Part shown: positions 45,973-54,362 of the stretch, in pieces
Layout: each line of letters begins with the position of its first letter
Position numbering within the stretch: position 1 is the stretch's first letter
Source: Oligoflexales bacterium
Lineage (GTDB): Bacteria; Bdellovibrionota_B; Oligoflexia; Oligoflexales; JALZUQ01
NCBI GenBank assembly: GCA_023301465.1
Contig: JALZUQ010000009.1
Coordinates: forward strand, 1 to 64,000
Direction: 5' to 3'
DNA: 64,000 nt
The notes under the pieces: model-generated
What the model saw: the letters and a program-made list of their open reading frames with translations, nothing else
The model's database searches: none
What the model was told of the DNA's origin: nothing
Position numbers and translations under genes: made by a program

Positions 45973-47115
45973 CTACTGACAACTAATCGTTGCATTAGCT
46001 AACAGTTCTTTCATACTATACTTACCTTCGGAGCTAAATTGATTTGCAAGTTCAGTTATAATTTTTTGATCTTTTGTCCCGCACATATGTTCTAGTGCCT
46101 GACCTGCCATGCACTCAGAAAATTTTCGAGTATTAGTCAGCAATTTACCCATATCTTTTAGGCCATTGCCTTGTTGAGGACCATCCCACCCAAAATCAGC
46201 ATTCGGCCCTTCAGACCAAAGGTTCATCCAAGAGTCGTCTTGTGTAGCATATCCCTGAGGAAAGTTTTGGTTGTCTCGTGAGTATTTTTGCTCAACATTT
46301 CCGCCAGAATACCAAAGTCCACCAGCGTTGTTAGGCTCATAGTCATAATAAGCAGCTGCTCCAGCAAGTGCATCCATTCCTGCGTGGCACCCCTGACATT
46401 TGTTTAAGTAAACGCTGCTTTCACCACCCGGTGTTCTACTAACGTCACGACGTACGCGGTGATCTGATCTTGTCGTGTCGTGCATATCTTCCATATCGCT
46501 ACAAAGAAACGCCATAAAACCAAACCTTACAACAGCACGGTTTGTGCCTGCTGTAAAAAATTGTTCCCCTGCTGTCTGAGTTGTTAATACTCCAGCTGTT
46601 GCGGCTTCAGGCAACCGAGTTACATCTGATTGTTTTTGACGGGTGAGCTTTGTCATCAAGTCGACACCCAGTTGATCCGCTTGTTCATAATGATTATTAT
46701 TATTGTCAGCTTTTTCCGGGAGAGTGTCGTCATTTAAGGTATAAAGTATATCAGCAGAAAGCACCTGATTAAAAGGCACATCGTCGCGTGTCATACCTAT
46801 AACTGTTGCTGAAAAGTCATTAAGAACAGTCCTAGATGACTGAGAGCGGCTAGTCCATTTAGACACTAAGTCTAATAAAGTTCCACTATAAAAACCTGAT
46901 TCCAGTGAGCTCATTGCTGCTTCAAGCGGTTTGTTTTCCTCTAATAAACCGCTTATCTTATCTAGTTGACTTTGATTGGGTGGGTGTCCATTTAATCTAT
47001 CAAAAATCTTCCATGCCCGCTGCTCAGAACTTAGAGTAGATTTGCTCTCTGCAAACAAACTCCACGAATAAAGCAACCCATATAAAATCAAAAAAAACTG
47101 TGTTTTTTTGGTCAA
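45973..47115 (-). CDS. Monoheme DUF1588-like exported protein (cassette B)
   Basis: 380 residues from TTG 47115, seven bases after AAGGAGG; no ATG lies near. A signal peptide (FFLILYGLLYSWSLFA) is followed by a helical part resembling DUF1549 (AWKIFDRLNGHPPNQSQLD, DLVSKWTSRSQSSRTVLNDF). The haem motif CQGCH (240-244) sits in CQGCHAGMDALAGAAAYYDY, matching the CxxCHxxxD signature of DUF1588. It opens the operon 47115-42605. An upstream promoter was not identified with confidence. Confidence 0.78.
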   Translation of the reverse strand: MTKKTQFFLILYGLLYSWSLFAESKSTLSSEQRAWKIFDRLNGHPPNQSQLDKISGLLEENKPLEAAMSSLESGFYSGTLLDLVSKWTSRSQSSRTVLNDFSATVIGMTRDDVPFNQVLSADILYTLNDDTLPEKADNNNNHYEQADQLGVDLMTKLTRQKQSDVTRLPEAATAGVLTTQTAGEQFFTAGTNRAVVRFGFMAFLCSDMEDMHDTTRSDHRVRRDVSRTPGGESSVYLNKCQGCHAGMDALAGAAAYYDYEPNNAGGLWYSGGNVEQKYSRDNQNFPQGYATQDDSWMNLWSEGPNADFGWDGPQQGNGLKDMGKLLTNTRKFSECMAGQALEHMCGTKDQKIITELANQFSSEGKYSMKELLANATISCQ

Positions 47116-47275
47116 GTTGAAACCTCCTTATTTTTTTTCCTCTATTCTCACCTCAGCTCAAAGCCAAGCAAGATAGTTTATCTTCGGCCTTATCATTCAA
47201 ATGTTTAAAAAAAACTTATAATATAGATAATAATTTGATATTATTTAGTAAAATTAAGAATATAGAGGTTTGATT

Positions 47276-48625
47276 TTGATTTCAAAATTCCTGAACTGCC
47301 CAAATTGCCTTAGCTCAGAATACTTTGAAAAACTTGGGAATAAAGATATAACTTGCGGTAATTGTAAGACCACCATGCCAAATTTAGCTGGAATACAATA
47401 TATCTCTAAAAATGCTGAACAGTTATTGTTTTCCATACAGTCAGGATTTTCTCTTTGGGCAAATAAAAAAAATGCTCAGATCAACGAAATCAATCAAGCG
47501 ATAAAATCTTCTAATTCAAAAATATTTTCGAATAGATTAAAAACCCTATCAAAAGCTATCCAGTTCCAAACTAACAAAATTAATAAACTACTATCAGAAC
47601 CATTAATCATAACTTTAAAAGGGCATGAGATACCTGTTCCAGATGTCTCTTTTGATTGCGACGAATATTTTGCAAATATTCATCGAGATTGGTCTTGGAA
47701 TACAGAGCAGTGTGAAAATCAGGCTTCTATTAATATTATTCAGAAAGTAGTACAGAAAAACACCAAGATTAAAAACATCTTAGTATTAGGTGCGGGAGCA
47801 GGCAGACTCAGTTACGACATTGGATTAGCCTTTCAACCAGATAATGTCATTCTATGCGATCATAATCCATTATTACTAAAAATTGCTCATGAGATGACTC
47901 ATGGTGAAAATGTGGAGTTATTTGAGTTCCCAGTCAGTCCGAAAAAACCTGAGGATGTTGTTCGCTTACATAAAATGAAAAATTCTCATTACTCTAAAGA
48001 AATCGCTTCGAAGTTCTCATTTATTTGCGGTGATATTTTTGACAAAATTTTTAAACAAAAATATTTTGATACTATTTTGACACCATGGTTGATTGACATA
48101 TTACCCTATCATCCTAGTAAAATTATTTCTCGAGTGAATGAACTTCTGCCCATCGATGGTATTTGGATTAATTTTGGTCCTCTAGGGTTTCAATCTGAAT
48201 CAAAAATAAATCACTATCATCAAAATGAAATTATAGAGATGCTAGAAGAAGGCGGATTTAAAGTTGACAGACAATTAAACGAAACCATTCCTTATTTAGC
48301 ATCTCCATATAGCAAACAATTCCGAAGTGAGGAGGTTTGGTCATTTACAGCAAAAAAAATAAGGAACTGCAAAAAACCTTCTCATCAAAACACATTGGGA
48401 GAGCAGCGTTGGTTACATGAAACCTCTGAACCAGTACCTGTTTTACAAGAGTTTATTGAAGAAGCAGTAAAATGTAAGGTTTATTCGCAAGTTTTAAATC
48501 AAATTAATGGAAAAAGAAGCCTCGATGAGATTAATGATAACTTTTGTAAAACCTTTAACTTAGATCAAGACAGTTCATTAAACACTATAAAGTCTTATCT
48601 TGGGAAAATATTAAACCTTGTATAA
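47276..48625 (+). CDS. N2227-type SAM methyltransferase with N-terminal zinc ribbon
   Basis: 449 residues from TTG 47276, with AGAGG seven bases before it. Three parts: a zinc ribbon with paired CPNC and CGNC (about residues 7-33); a class I methyltransferase core with HRDWSWNTEQC, ILVLGAGAGRLSYDIG (SAM-binding GxGxG), DTILTPWLIDILPYH and GIWINFGPLGFQ; and a C-terminal helical segment (SLDEINDNFCKTFNL) like a PqqD fold. The HRDWS and WINFGPL stretches are those of the N2227 family, whose eukaryotic members methylate carnosine. A bacterial substrate cannot be named. Confidence 0.75.
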   Translation: MISKFLNCPNCLSSEYFEKLGNKDITCGNCKTTMPNLAGIQYISKNAEQLLFSIQSGFSLWANKKNAQINEINQAIKSSNSKIFSNRLKTLSKAIQFQTNKINKLLSEPLIITLKGHEIPVPDVSFDCDEYFANIHRDWSWNTEQCENQASINIIQKVVQKNTKIKNILVLGAGAGRLSYDIGLAFQPDNVILCDHNPLLLKIAHEMTHGENVELFEFPVSPKKPEDVVRLHKMKNSHYSKEIASKFSFICGDIFDKIFKQKYFDTILTPWLIDILPYHPSKIISRVNELLPIDGIWINFGPLGFQSESKINHYHQNEIIEMLEEGGFKVDRQLNETIPYLASPYSKQFRSEEVWSFTAKKIRNCKKPSHQNTLGEQRWLHETSEPVPVLQEFIEEAVKCKVYSQVLNQINGKRSLDEINDNFCKTFNLDQDSSLNTIKSYLGKILNLV

Positions 48626-48962
48626 ATTTATAGTAAATATAATTTTTGAGCGTCTGCACAGTTTCTAGTATTTTCAGTTAAACAATCATATCAGTAGCTG
48701 AATGTAGTCTCTATCCTTACTAATGAAATAATTAACGAATCCATTTTTTTGATCGAAAACAATGATAAATACCGCAAATTATTTGTGTTAATGAATATTC
48801 ATTCAAATACCTGAGGTTGGCTGTTACTTGCCGCGTAGGGTTGGATGTCAAAGCATGTCCATATTTTAGCCGCTTTGTTCCATTGAAAAAACTTTGGTCA
48901 ATTCTCGGACATCAAAGAACACATAACACATTGTATTTATTTGATATTTACAGATATAGAGC
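48626..48962. other. Intergenic region upstream of the sigma-54 promoter
   Basis: No gene is seen. Two similar elements, GGATGTCAAAG (about 48843-48853) and GGACATCAAAG (about 48908-48918), are direct repeats matching at 9 of 11 positions, and GGATGTC...GCATGTCC forms a partial dyad. They lie 50-130 bases upstream of the -24 box, where enhancer sites for a sigma-54 activator normally sit. This role is inferred from position only. Confidence 0.35.
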
Positions 48963-48978
48963 TGGCACAAGTATTGCT
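48963..48978 (+). promoter_or_regulatory. Sigma-54 promoter, near-perfect
   Basis: TGGCACAAGTATTGCT matches the -24 (TGGCAC) and -12 (TTGCT) elements exactly with the required spacing. The start would be near 48989, giving a 113-base leader to ATG 49102. Confidence 0.85.
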
Positions 48979-49101
48979 TTTAGTAGGTAGCGTTCCTCTC
49001 CTTTATCTCTTTTGAGCTTGAGTGTCCCTGCCCCGCAGCGACGCTCTATCTCAAAGAAGTATCGTTGAAGAAACATTATTTGCTCAAATAAAGGTTTAAT
49101 C

Positions 49102-50661
49102 ATGCAGACGAACATTTCTAAGTATTTTTATGCAGCTCTCTTTTTTACTTTTGCTATTAGCTGTGAAAGAGGGTCGAGACCTATCACTGATTCTAGCCAC
49201 TTAACCATACAACTCACAAACGCAGACGCAGAACTCTTAAGACTTTCTCAACAACAAGATGGATTAACAGTATTATGTGATCATTCTTCTGATTTAAGAT
49301 TAAAAGCGAATATTGCCACCACTAATAATGGCTCCATTAAAATGGAAGTTAGATACCATGACAACCTTCCAGCTACGGTAAGCGAAGGAAGCAACTGTAG
49401 ATTATCAGCAGTAGTTGACACAAGCCATAAATCGTTTGAAGGCTTTACATGGAAAGAAGGCTCTAAAGGCATATTATACCAAACCGTCTTCACTAAAGTG
49501 CAAGACGCTCAGATCAAAGCCACTGCAATAGAAGGTTTTCAGAACCTCACCAAAGACGAAAGTATTATTGAGCAAAACACACAGAAGCTTGAAATCAACA
49601 TTTCCAATCTTGATGAAGAAGTGATTAAAAATCATAAATTTTTTATGACCTGTAATGATGGCGATACTATCTTAAGCCCAAACAATGTAGAAATTAATGA
49701 AGCAATCGCTAGTGTTGACTTTTTTATAAAGAATGAAAACCAGGGCGTTTCTTGCAACCTAATTCAAATTTTTTCTAATAACGATTTAAGCACTATTGTT
49801 GGAACTATCACACTCCCAGAGGTAGTTCTACCCACATCAGATACAATTAAAGGACTCGAAGTTTCCATCTCTGCAAAATCAACAAATACTCAAGAACCCA
49901 TTCTATCAAGAAGCATCTCAGGACCATGGTTTGCTAGAGTTTCCGTTTCAGGGTCTAGTGACACTTTTGTGGTTTACTCACCAAACAACCAAAAAACCTT
50001 CACTGAATTAAATATTGATAACATCAAAACAGGACTTAACTCTGACGATAACTCACTAAAACTGATCAAGGTTTCCTCTCTAAACGAACTAAAGAGCAGA
50101 GCTCTTCCTAGCATCAATGCACTGATAGACTCACTTGCAATATCAAAAGAAGACTTAGAAGACTTTAGCATCACAAGCATTCATCAAGTTTATAAGTACG
50201 ATCTTCAAGAATTGAATCCATCTAAACTTGAAGAAGGTCATTCATTTAAAAGTTTGCAATGGTTTGGCGTTGTCAGCACTGATACTGCAAGCACCGGTTT
50301 TTATTACGACCTGATTTTTCACCCAAACAACACGAATATGATGTCTACTGGTGAGCAATCATATACTTCAGACGAAGATATTAAGCGAAACCTAAGTTTT
50401 GACCCTGCAATAAATGTTATTGGACAGCGTTGGCATGACACAAACCCTGAAGCAGAAAACAACTGTCATATTGATTGGGTTTTTGCTGATATTCAAATTG
50501 AATTAGACTTTATTGACGCGAAGTACGACTGGAAAAACTCAACCAACCCCGCAGAAGCATCTTGTGGTCTTGTTGCTGATGACTTCACAGATATCGCTCT
50601 TGACGCAGAAATAAACGTTGCAAGCATATGGGCTTGGACATGGCAAAAAGTTTCACCTTGA
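49102..50661 (+). CDS. Large lipoprotein of unknown function
   Basis: 519 residues with AAAGG before ATG and a lipobox ending FAISC (Cys21). The mature part is beta-rich with two or three Ig-like or jelly-roll sections (LTIQLTNADAELL, LEINISNLDEEVI, IKGLEVSISAKSTN) and a C-terminal section with repeated NPEAENNCHIDWVF-like turns. No catalytic motif. It is preceded by the best sigma-54 promoter in the window and converges on the haemolysin-III gene with only two bases between. Confidence 0.72.
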   Translation: MQTNISKYFYAALFFTFAISCERGSRPITDSSHLTIQLTNADAELLRLSQQQDGLTVLCDHSSDLRLKANIATTNNGSIKMEVRYHDNLPATVSEGSNCRLSAVVDTSHKSFEGFTWKEGSKGILYQTVFTKVQDAQIKATAIEGFQNLTKDESIIEQNTQKLEINISNLDEEVIKNHKFFMTCNDGDTILSPNNVEINEAIASVDFFIKNENQGVSCNLIQIFSNNDLSTIVGTITLPEVVLPTSDTIKGLEVSISAKSTNTQEPILSRSISGPWFARVSVSGSSDTFVVYSPNNQKTFTELNIDNIKTGLNSDDNSLKLIKVSSLNELKSRALPSINALIDSLAISKEDLEDFSITSIHQVYKYDLQELNPSKLEEGHSFKSLQWFGVVSTDTASTGFYYDLIFHPNNTNMMSTGEQSYTSDEDIKRNLSFDPAINVIGQRWHDTNPEAENNCHIDWVFADIQIELDFIDAKYDWKNSTNPAEASCGLVADDFTDIALDAEINVASIWAWTWQKVSP

Positions 50662-50663
50662 TT

Positions 50664-51335
50664 TTAGAAATATTCGTTAATTTTTTTAACTGCAAAAAAA
50701 TGCAAAACAGACCCAACTATGACAAATAAATGAAATATTTCATGATAGCCAAAAGTCGCAGGAAAAGGGTTTGGTTTTTTAAGGCCATAACAAAAAGCAC
50801 CCACGGAATAAGAGAATCCACCTGCAAATATCAATATTAATGCTGATCTTGGTAATGCAGTGATAAGGTCTGCAAGCACGATCACCGATACCCAACCTAA
50901 AGTCATATACAAGCCTACACTAAAAAACCTAGGCATTTTAAAACCAGACAGCTTATAAAAAATACCAAAAACACCGATCGCCCAAACAATGGTCAGCATG
51001 TTGGTGGAAACCTGCGAAGGCAAGCTCAGCCATAAAATTGGAGTATAAGTACCGTTTATCAACACAAAAATAAGAGAGTGATCAATTTTTTTAAGGACTG
51101 CCTTTGTTTTTTTGCTCCAGTTAAAAAAATGATAAGTAGCACTTACCCCATAAAGGGCACTAACACTCACCACAAAAACACCAACAACAAAACCATGCCC
51201 TTGACTTAAACCCTGGACAAATAACCATACACCAGCCACTAAACTCACGAAAAAAGCTACAACATGGCTTACGCCTCTGAGTTTTGGCTTTAGTTCACCC
51301 TCGTCACGATGATCCATCTTACTCTCTTTAATCAT
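50664..51335 (-). CDS. Haemolysin III / PAQR-family membrane protein
   Basis: 223 residues and about seven membrane segments. The conserved metal site is present: SATYHFFNW, KKIDHSLIFVLINGTYTP, and HEIFHLFVIVGSVLHFFAV near the end, with His and Ser-x3-His at the expected places. This is the bacterial YqfA/HlyIII branch, metal-dependent membrane hydrolase-like proteins of uncertain substrate. Start may instead be Met7 (51317), which has a slightly better upstream purine stretch. Confidence 0.92.
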   Translation of the reverse strand: MIKESKMDHRDEGELKPKLRGVSHVVAFFVSLVAGVWLFVQGLSQGHGFVVGVFVVSVSALYGVSATYHFFNWSKKTKAVLKKIDHSLIFVLINGTYTPILWLSLPSQVSTNMLTIVWAIGVFGIFYKLSGFKMPRFFSVGLYMTLGWVSVIVLADLITALPRSALILIFAGGFSYSVGAFCYGLKKPNPFPATFGYHEIFHLFVIVGSVLHFFAVKKINEYF

Positions 51336-51371
51336 TATATACTGAAAATTTAAACGTACCTACAACACCAC

Positions 51372-51410
51372 AAAAAAATCCCCTCTAGGCTCTTGATAAC
51401 CTAAGAGGAG
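51372..51410 (-). terminator. Intrinsic terminator
   Basis: Read on the minus strand, CCTCTTAGG and CCTAGAGG form a stem with one bulged base and a 10-base loop, followed by a run of seven T. It is 25 bases past the stop of the peptidoglycan-binding gene. Confidence 0.7.
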
Positions 51411-51434
51411 ATTATTTGATCGTTTCAGTAACGC

Positions 51435-52226
51435 TTAGTTAGCTGAAGCAACAACACCTAGTTTAGTTAATGCTTCATAAGTAATGGAGCCTTGAGCTAA
51501 ACCTTGGCTCTTTTGGAAAGAACGAACGGCTTTGTAAGTATCTAAACCTAAAACACCGTCAATTTTACCTGGGTTATAACCTTGGTTTTTAAGTGCTTGT
51601 TGTAATTTACGAACAGTTGCTAGGTCACTGTTTGTCTTACATAGAACACGCTGCCAAGAAACTTCTGAAGCAGAAACCAATACTTTTTTGTTGTATTCTT
51701 GGTATTTTGCTGGGATCTCAGTTACTTGAGTCGATGCAGGAGAAACAATTTGCTTTACACGAATAACTTTGTGCTTTGCAGGCATGTTTACATCTACAGT
51801 CTGAGGGCCAGTTACCATTTTTCTTTTGCGGATTGTCTTGTAAGTTGCAGGAACTGCTACTTTACACATAACATCGCCATTAAAACGATCTTCGCCTTTT
51901 TTGATGATTGTGTGAGCTGGCTTATCTACTACTTTTTCAGTTACTGTCTCGTACTTTGCAGGTACGATCTTCTTTACTGTGTAAGCTGGAGATACTTCTA
52001 CTTTCTTATCTACCCATTCCCACTTTGCAGGAACTGCTTTTACAACTTTAGAAGCTTCACGCTTTAAAACTTTTACGTTTTCTGTTTTGTATTGAGCCGG
52101 TTTGAAAACCTTTGCCATACACTGTCCTTCAGCTAAATCATCTGGGTTTGTTACACCAAACGCTGTCATTGAAAGACCTAACGAAATAACGCTTACCGCG
52201 AAAAATTTTGTTACATTGATTCTCAT
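51435..52226 (-). CDS. Peptidoglycan-binding repeat protein, copy 2
   Basis: 263 residues from ATG 52226, preceded by an AGGAG/AGGA stretch; in-frame Met codons 14 residues earlier would extend past the signal peptide. It has the same layout as the protein at 38032-38808: GQCMAKVFKPAQYKTE, PAKWEWVDKKVEV, PAYTVKKIVPAKYE, DVMCKVAVPATY, and a PG_binding_1 domain (VRKLQQALKNQGYNPGKIDG, DTYKAVRSFQKSQG). The two are clearly paralogues. It is likely exported and wall-bound. Confidence 0.85.
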   Translation of the reverse strand: MRINVTKFFAVSVISLGLSMTAFGVTNPDDLAEGQCMAKVFKPAQYKTENVKVLKREASKVVKAVPAKWEWVDKKVEVSPAYTVKKIVPAKYETVTEKVVDKPAHTIIKKGEDRFNGDVMCKVAVPATYKTIRKRKMVTGPQTVDVNMPAKHKVIRVKQIVSPASTQVTEIPAKYQEYNKKVLVSASEVSWQRVLCKTNSDLATVRKLQQALKNQGYNPGKIDGVLGLDTYKAVRSFQKSQGLAQGSITYEALTKLGVVASAN

Positions 52227-52429
52227 TAATCCTAACTCCTCTAAATCCATTAATAATGCTTGGATCACCTTATTACAGAAAGCCCTTATTTTTAAGTAAA
52301 AAATACATTTGTTTGTTTTTTAACCAAGCACGATATTCAGACACACCAAGAAAACAAAGTAAATGAAAGCCCAAACACGTTACTAGCCAAGACTTACAAA
52401 GGAGCGTAGACTTTGGTTTATTTGATTAT

Positions 52430-53278
52430 TTACTTAAGGTTTGTGATGCTCACGCCGTGGCTTTTTATTGCAGAAAGTAAGAATTTCTTTTGATCCGGGT
52501 GAAAAATATTCACATAATACCCTTCTTTTTTATCAGGAGTTGCGTTTTCTACACTTGCTGTAGAAGAAACACCAACGACCAACCCACCTACAAGCATAGG
52601 CCCACCTGAATCACCAGAACCATTTAAAACATCTTTACCAGTTGACACTGAGCTACCGCTTTCATCTGATCCCACTTGGTAGTAATGACCTTGTATTGCG
52701 ATTCTCTTATTTACATTATGTACTTTATTTGTGCCTGACCTTCTTTTTCCACTCGAACTAAAGTTTCCTTCAGCAACGATACCGTAACCAACAATTTCTA
52801 AAGAATCGTTTTTCTTGGGTGTTTTTTTTGCAACACCAATAAACTTTTTAGCTGTATTTTTAGGGAATTTCACAACTGCTATATCATAGACAAAACCGCC
52901 TTCACCAAAGTCCCAAGTATAGTCTGGATGAATATATATTTTTGAAGACTTTGCCCCTTTGGCCTCACCTTGAATAACCCAAACGTCTTTCCAAACACCA
53001 TCTACTGTCCAGTCCCACATGCAATGAGCAGCCGTTAGAATCGTATCACTTGAAACCCAAGTTCCAGTACAAAGAGCATCAAGCGACTGACCCTTTACTC
53101 CCATCCCAATTTGCACAACTCCGCGGTGCTTAGATTCAGCTAGGTCTTTACCATTAATAACATGTAGTTCATTTTGTTGAGGAGGCATTCCACAGGAGAG
53201 AATAAAGTGAGAAAAGAAACAAAGAACTAAAGTGTGCAAATGAATCTTATAATGCTTAAACCAATGGCCGTCCGCCAT
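52430..53278 (-). CDS. Trypsin-like (S1) serine protease lipoprotein
   Basis: 282 residues with a G-rich SD (GGGGGAGAGG) just before ATG. The signal ends in lipobox FILSC (Cys29). The triad is complete: His85 in LTAAHC, Asp132 in VYDIAVV and Ser224 in GSGDSGGP. It has fewer cysteines than the protease at 33401. A Lys-rich loop lies near 152-157. It is probably anchored to a membrane and faces out of the cytoplasm; substrates are unknown. Confidence 0.92.
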   Translation of the reverse strand: MADGHWFKHYKIHLHTLVLCFFSHFILSCGMPPQQNELHVINGKDLAESKHRGVVQIGMGVKGQSLDALCTGTWVSSDTILTAAHCMWDWTVDGVWKDVWVIQGEAKGAKSSKIYIHPDYTWDFGEGGFVYDIAVVKFPKNTAKKFIGVAKKTPKKNDSLEIVGYGIVAEGNFSSSGKRRSGTNKVHNVNKRIAIQGHYYQVGSDESGSSVSTGKDVLNGSGDSGGPMLVGGLVVGVSSTASVENATPDKKEGYYVNIFHPDQKKFLLSAIKSHGVSITNLK

Positions 53279-53320
53279 AAACCTCTCCCCCGAAAGTTTT
53301 CACGCTTTTATGAATCGCTG

Positions 53321-53333
53321 TATTGTTACAATA
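53321..53333. promoter_or_regulatory. Short palindrome upstream of the protease gene
   Basis: TATTGTTACAATA is a perfect 13-base palindrome 43 bases before the minus-strand protease start. It could be an operator overlapping the promoter; no regulator is known. The rest of 53279-53520 shows nothing further. Confidence 0.3.
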
Positions 53334-53520
53334 TTAACGGTAACTGGCCGGTTGGTCAAATATCCTGAGTCTTAAAAGGTTTGGTTTTTTGCAAAATACT
53401 TACGATAAAGTAATTATTTTAAATAGTTCGGAACAACTAAGTTTCGCCCACTCTAGGCCATTTAGTACCTAAATAATTACCACTAAACTAAACTCAAGTA
53501 TGAGGGGTTGCACATTAAAA

Positions 53521-54312
53521 TTAAGCAGACGCTGGTTTTACACGAGGTTTTTTCTTTATGATTCGAATCAATATAATAGAAACCTCAAACATTAAATACA
53601 ATGGGCCTGCCATCGCCACTTGAGAAAAGGGATCTGGAGGAGTAAATGCAGCTCCCATAACGAGAATCACCACTAAGACAACACCTCTATTTTTTGCCAA
53701 CACTTCCACTTGAATTAAATCTAGCATTGCTAAGAGTATCAATAAAACCGGAGCCTCAAAGACAAAACCAAAACCAAGAATCATTAAGGTTAACAGTGAT
53801 AGGTAGTCATTAATCGTGATGATGGGAACCCCAATTTTCATCCCGAAACCAATCAGAAAGTCTAACGCTACTGGCAAAATGACATAGTAAGCAAAAAAGA
53901 CTCCCAAAAAGAACTGAGCTACTGAAGCAATTGCGAAAGGAATAATGTATTTTCTTTCACTTGGATACAAAGCTGGCTCAAAAAACTTCCACATTTGCCA
54001 AAGCCATATTGGACAACCAAGAATCACAGAAACAAAAACACAGACTTTTAATGATGACACAAATGCGTCCATTGGCCCCGTAAAGTGAAGTGCTGCAGCT
54101 GCTTCTGGAAGCGAATTTGTTAAGGGGACCCTAAGAAAATGAATGATTTGATCAGAAAACGGAAGAGCGATTAAAAACAAAACGATCACATAGATCAAAG
54201 ATCTCACCAAACGTGAACGAAGTTCAGTAAGGTGATCCCATAGTGACATGACTTTGCCGCCGTCTACGAGCTCTTCCTCTTGGTCCGAAGGTAAGTGTTT
54301 TTGATTATTCAT
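53521..54312 (-). CDS. tatC: Sec-independent translocase TatC
   Basis: 263 residues with six membrane helices. Signatures: SLWDHLTELRSRLVRSLIYV at the N-terminus including the conserved Glu, FTGPMDAFVSSLKVCVFVS, PIWLWQMWKFFEPALYPSE, and GFGFVFEAPVLLILLAMLD. TatC binds twin-arginine signals; likely clients encoded here are the DUF1501 proteins. No tatA or tatB gene lies beside it. It follows polA on the same strand with 50 bases between. Confidence 0.96.
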   Translation of the reverse strand: MNNQKHLPSDQEEELVDGGKVMSLWDHLTELRSRLVRSLIYVIVLFLIALPFSDQIIHFLRVPLTNSLPEAAAALHFTGPMDAFVSSLKVCVFVSVILGCPIWLWQMWKFFEPALYPSERKYIIPFAIASVAQFFLGVFFAYYVILPVALDFLIGFGMKIGVPIITINDYLSLLTLMILGFGFVFEAPVLLILLAMLDLIQVEVLAKNRGVVLVVILVMGAAFTPPDPFSQVAMAGPLYLMFEVSIILIRIIKKKPRVKPASA

Positions 54313-54362
54313 TCTTTTAGTCTAACATAGGAAAAAAACGAGTCCAAGCACACAACAGAAAA

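Noticed and set aside
51699-52067. 122-codon plus-strand frame inside the peptidoglycan-binding gene
   Set aside because: Shadow of the repeat-rich minus-strand gene; Cys/Tyr-rich translation reflects the complement of Lys/Val codons.
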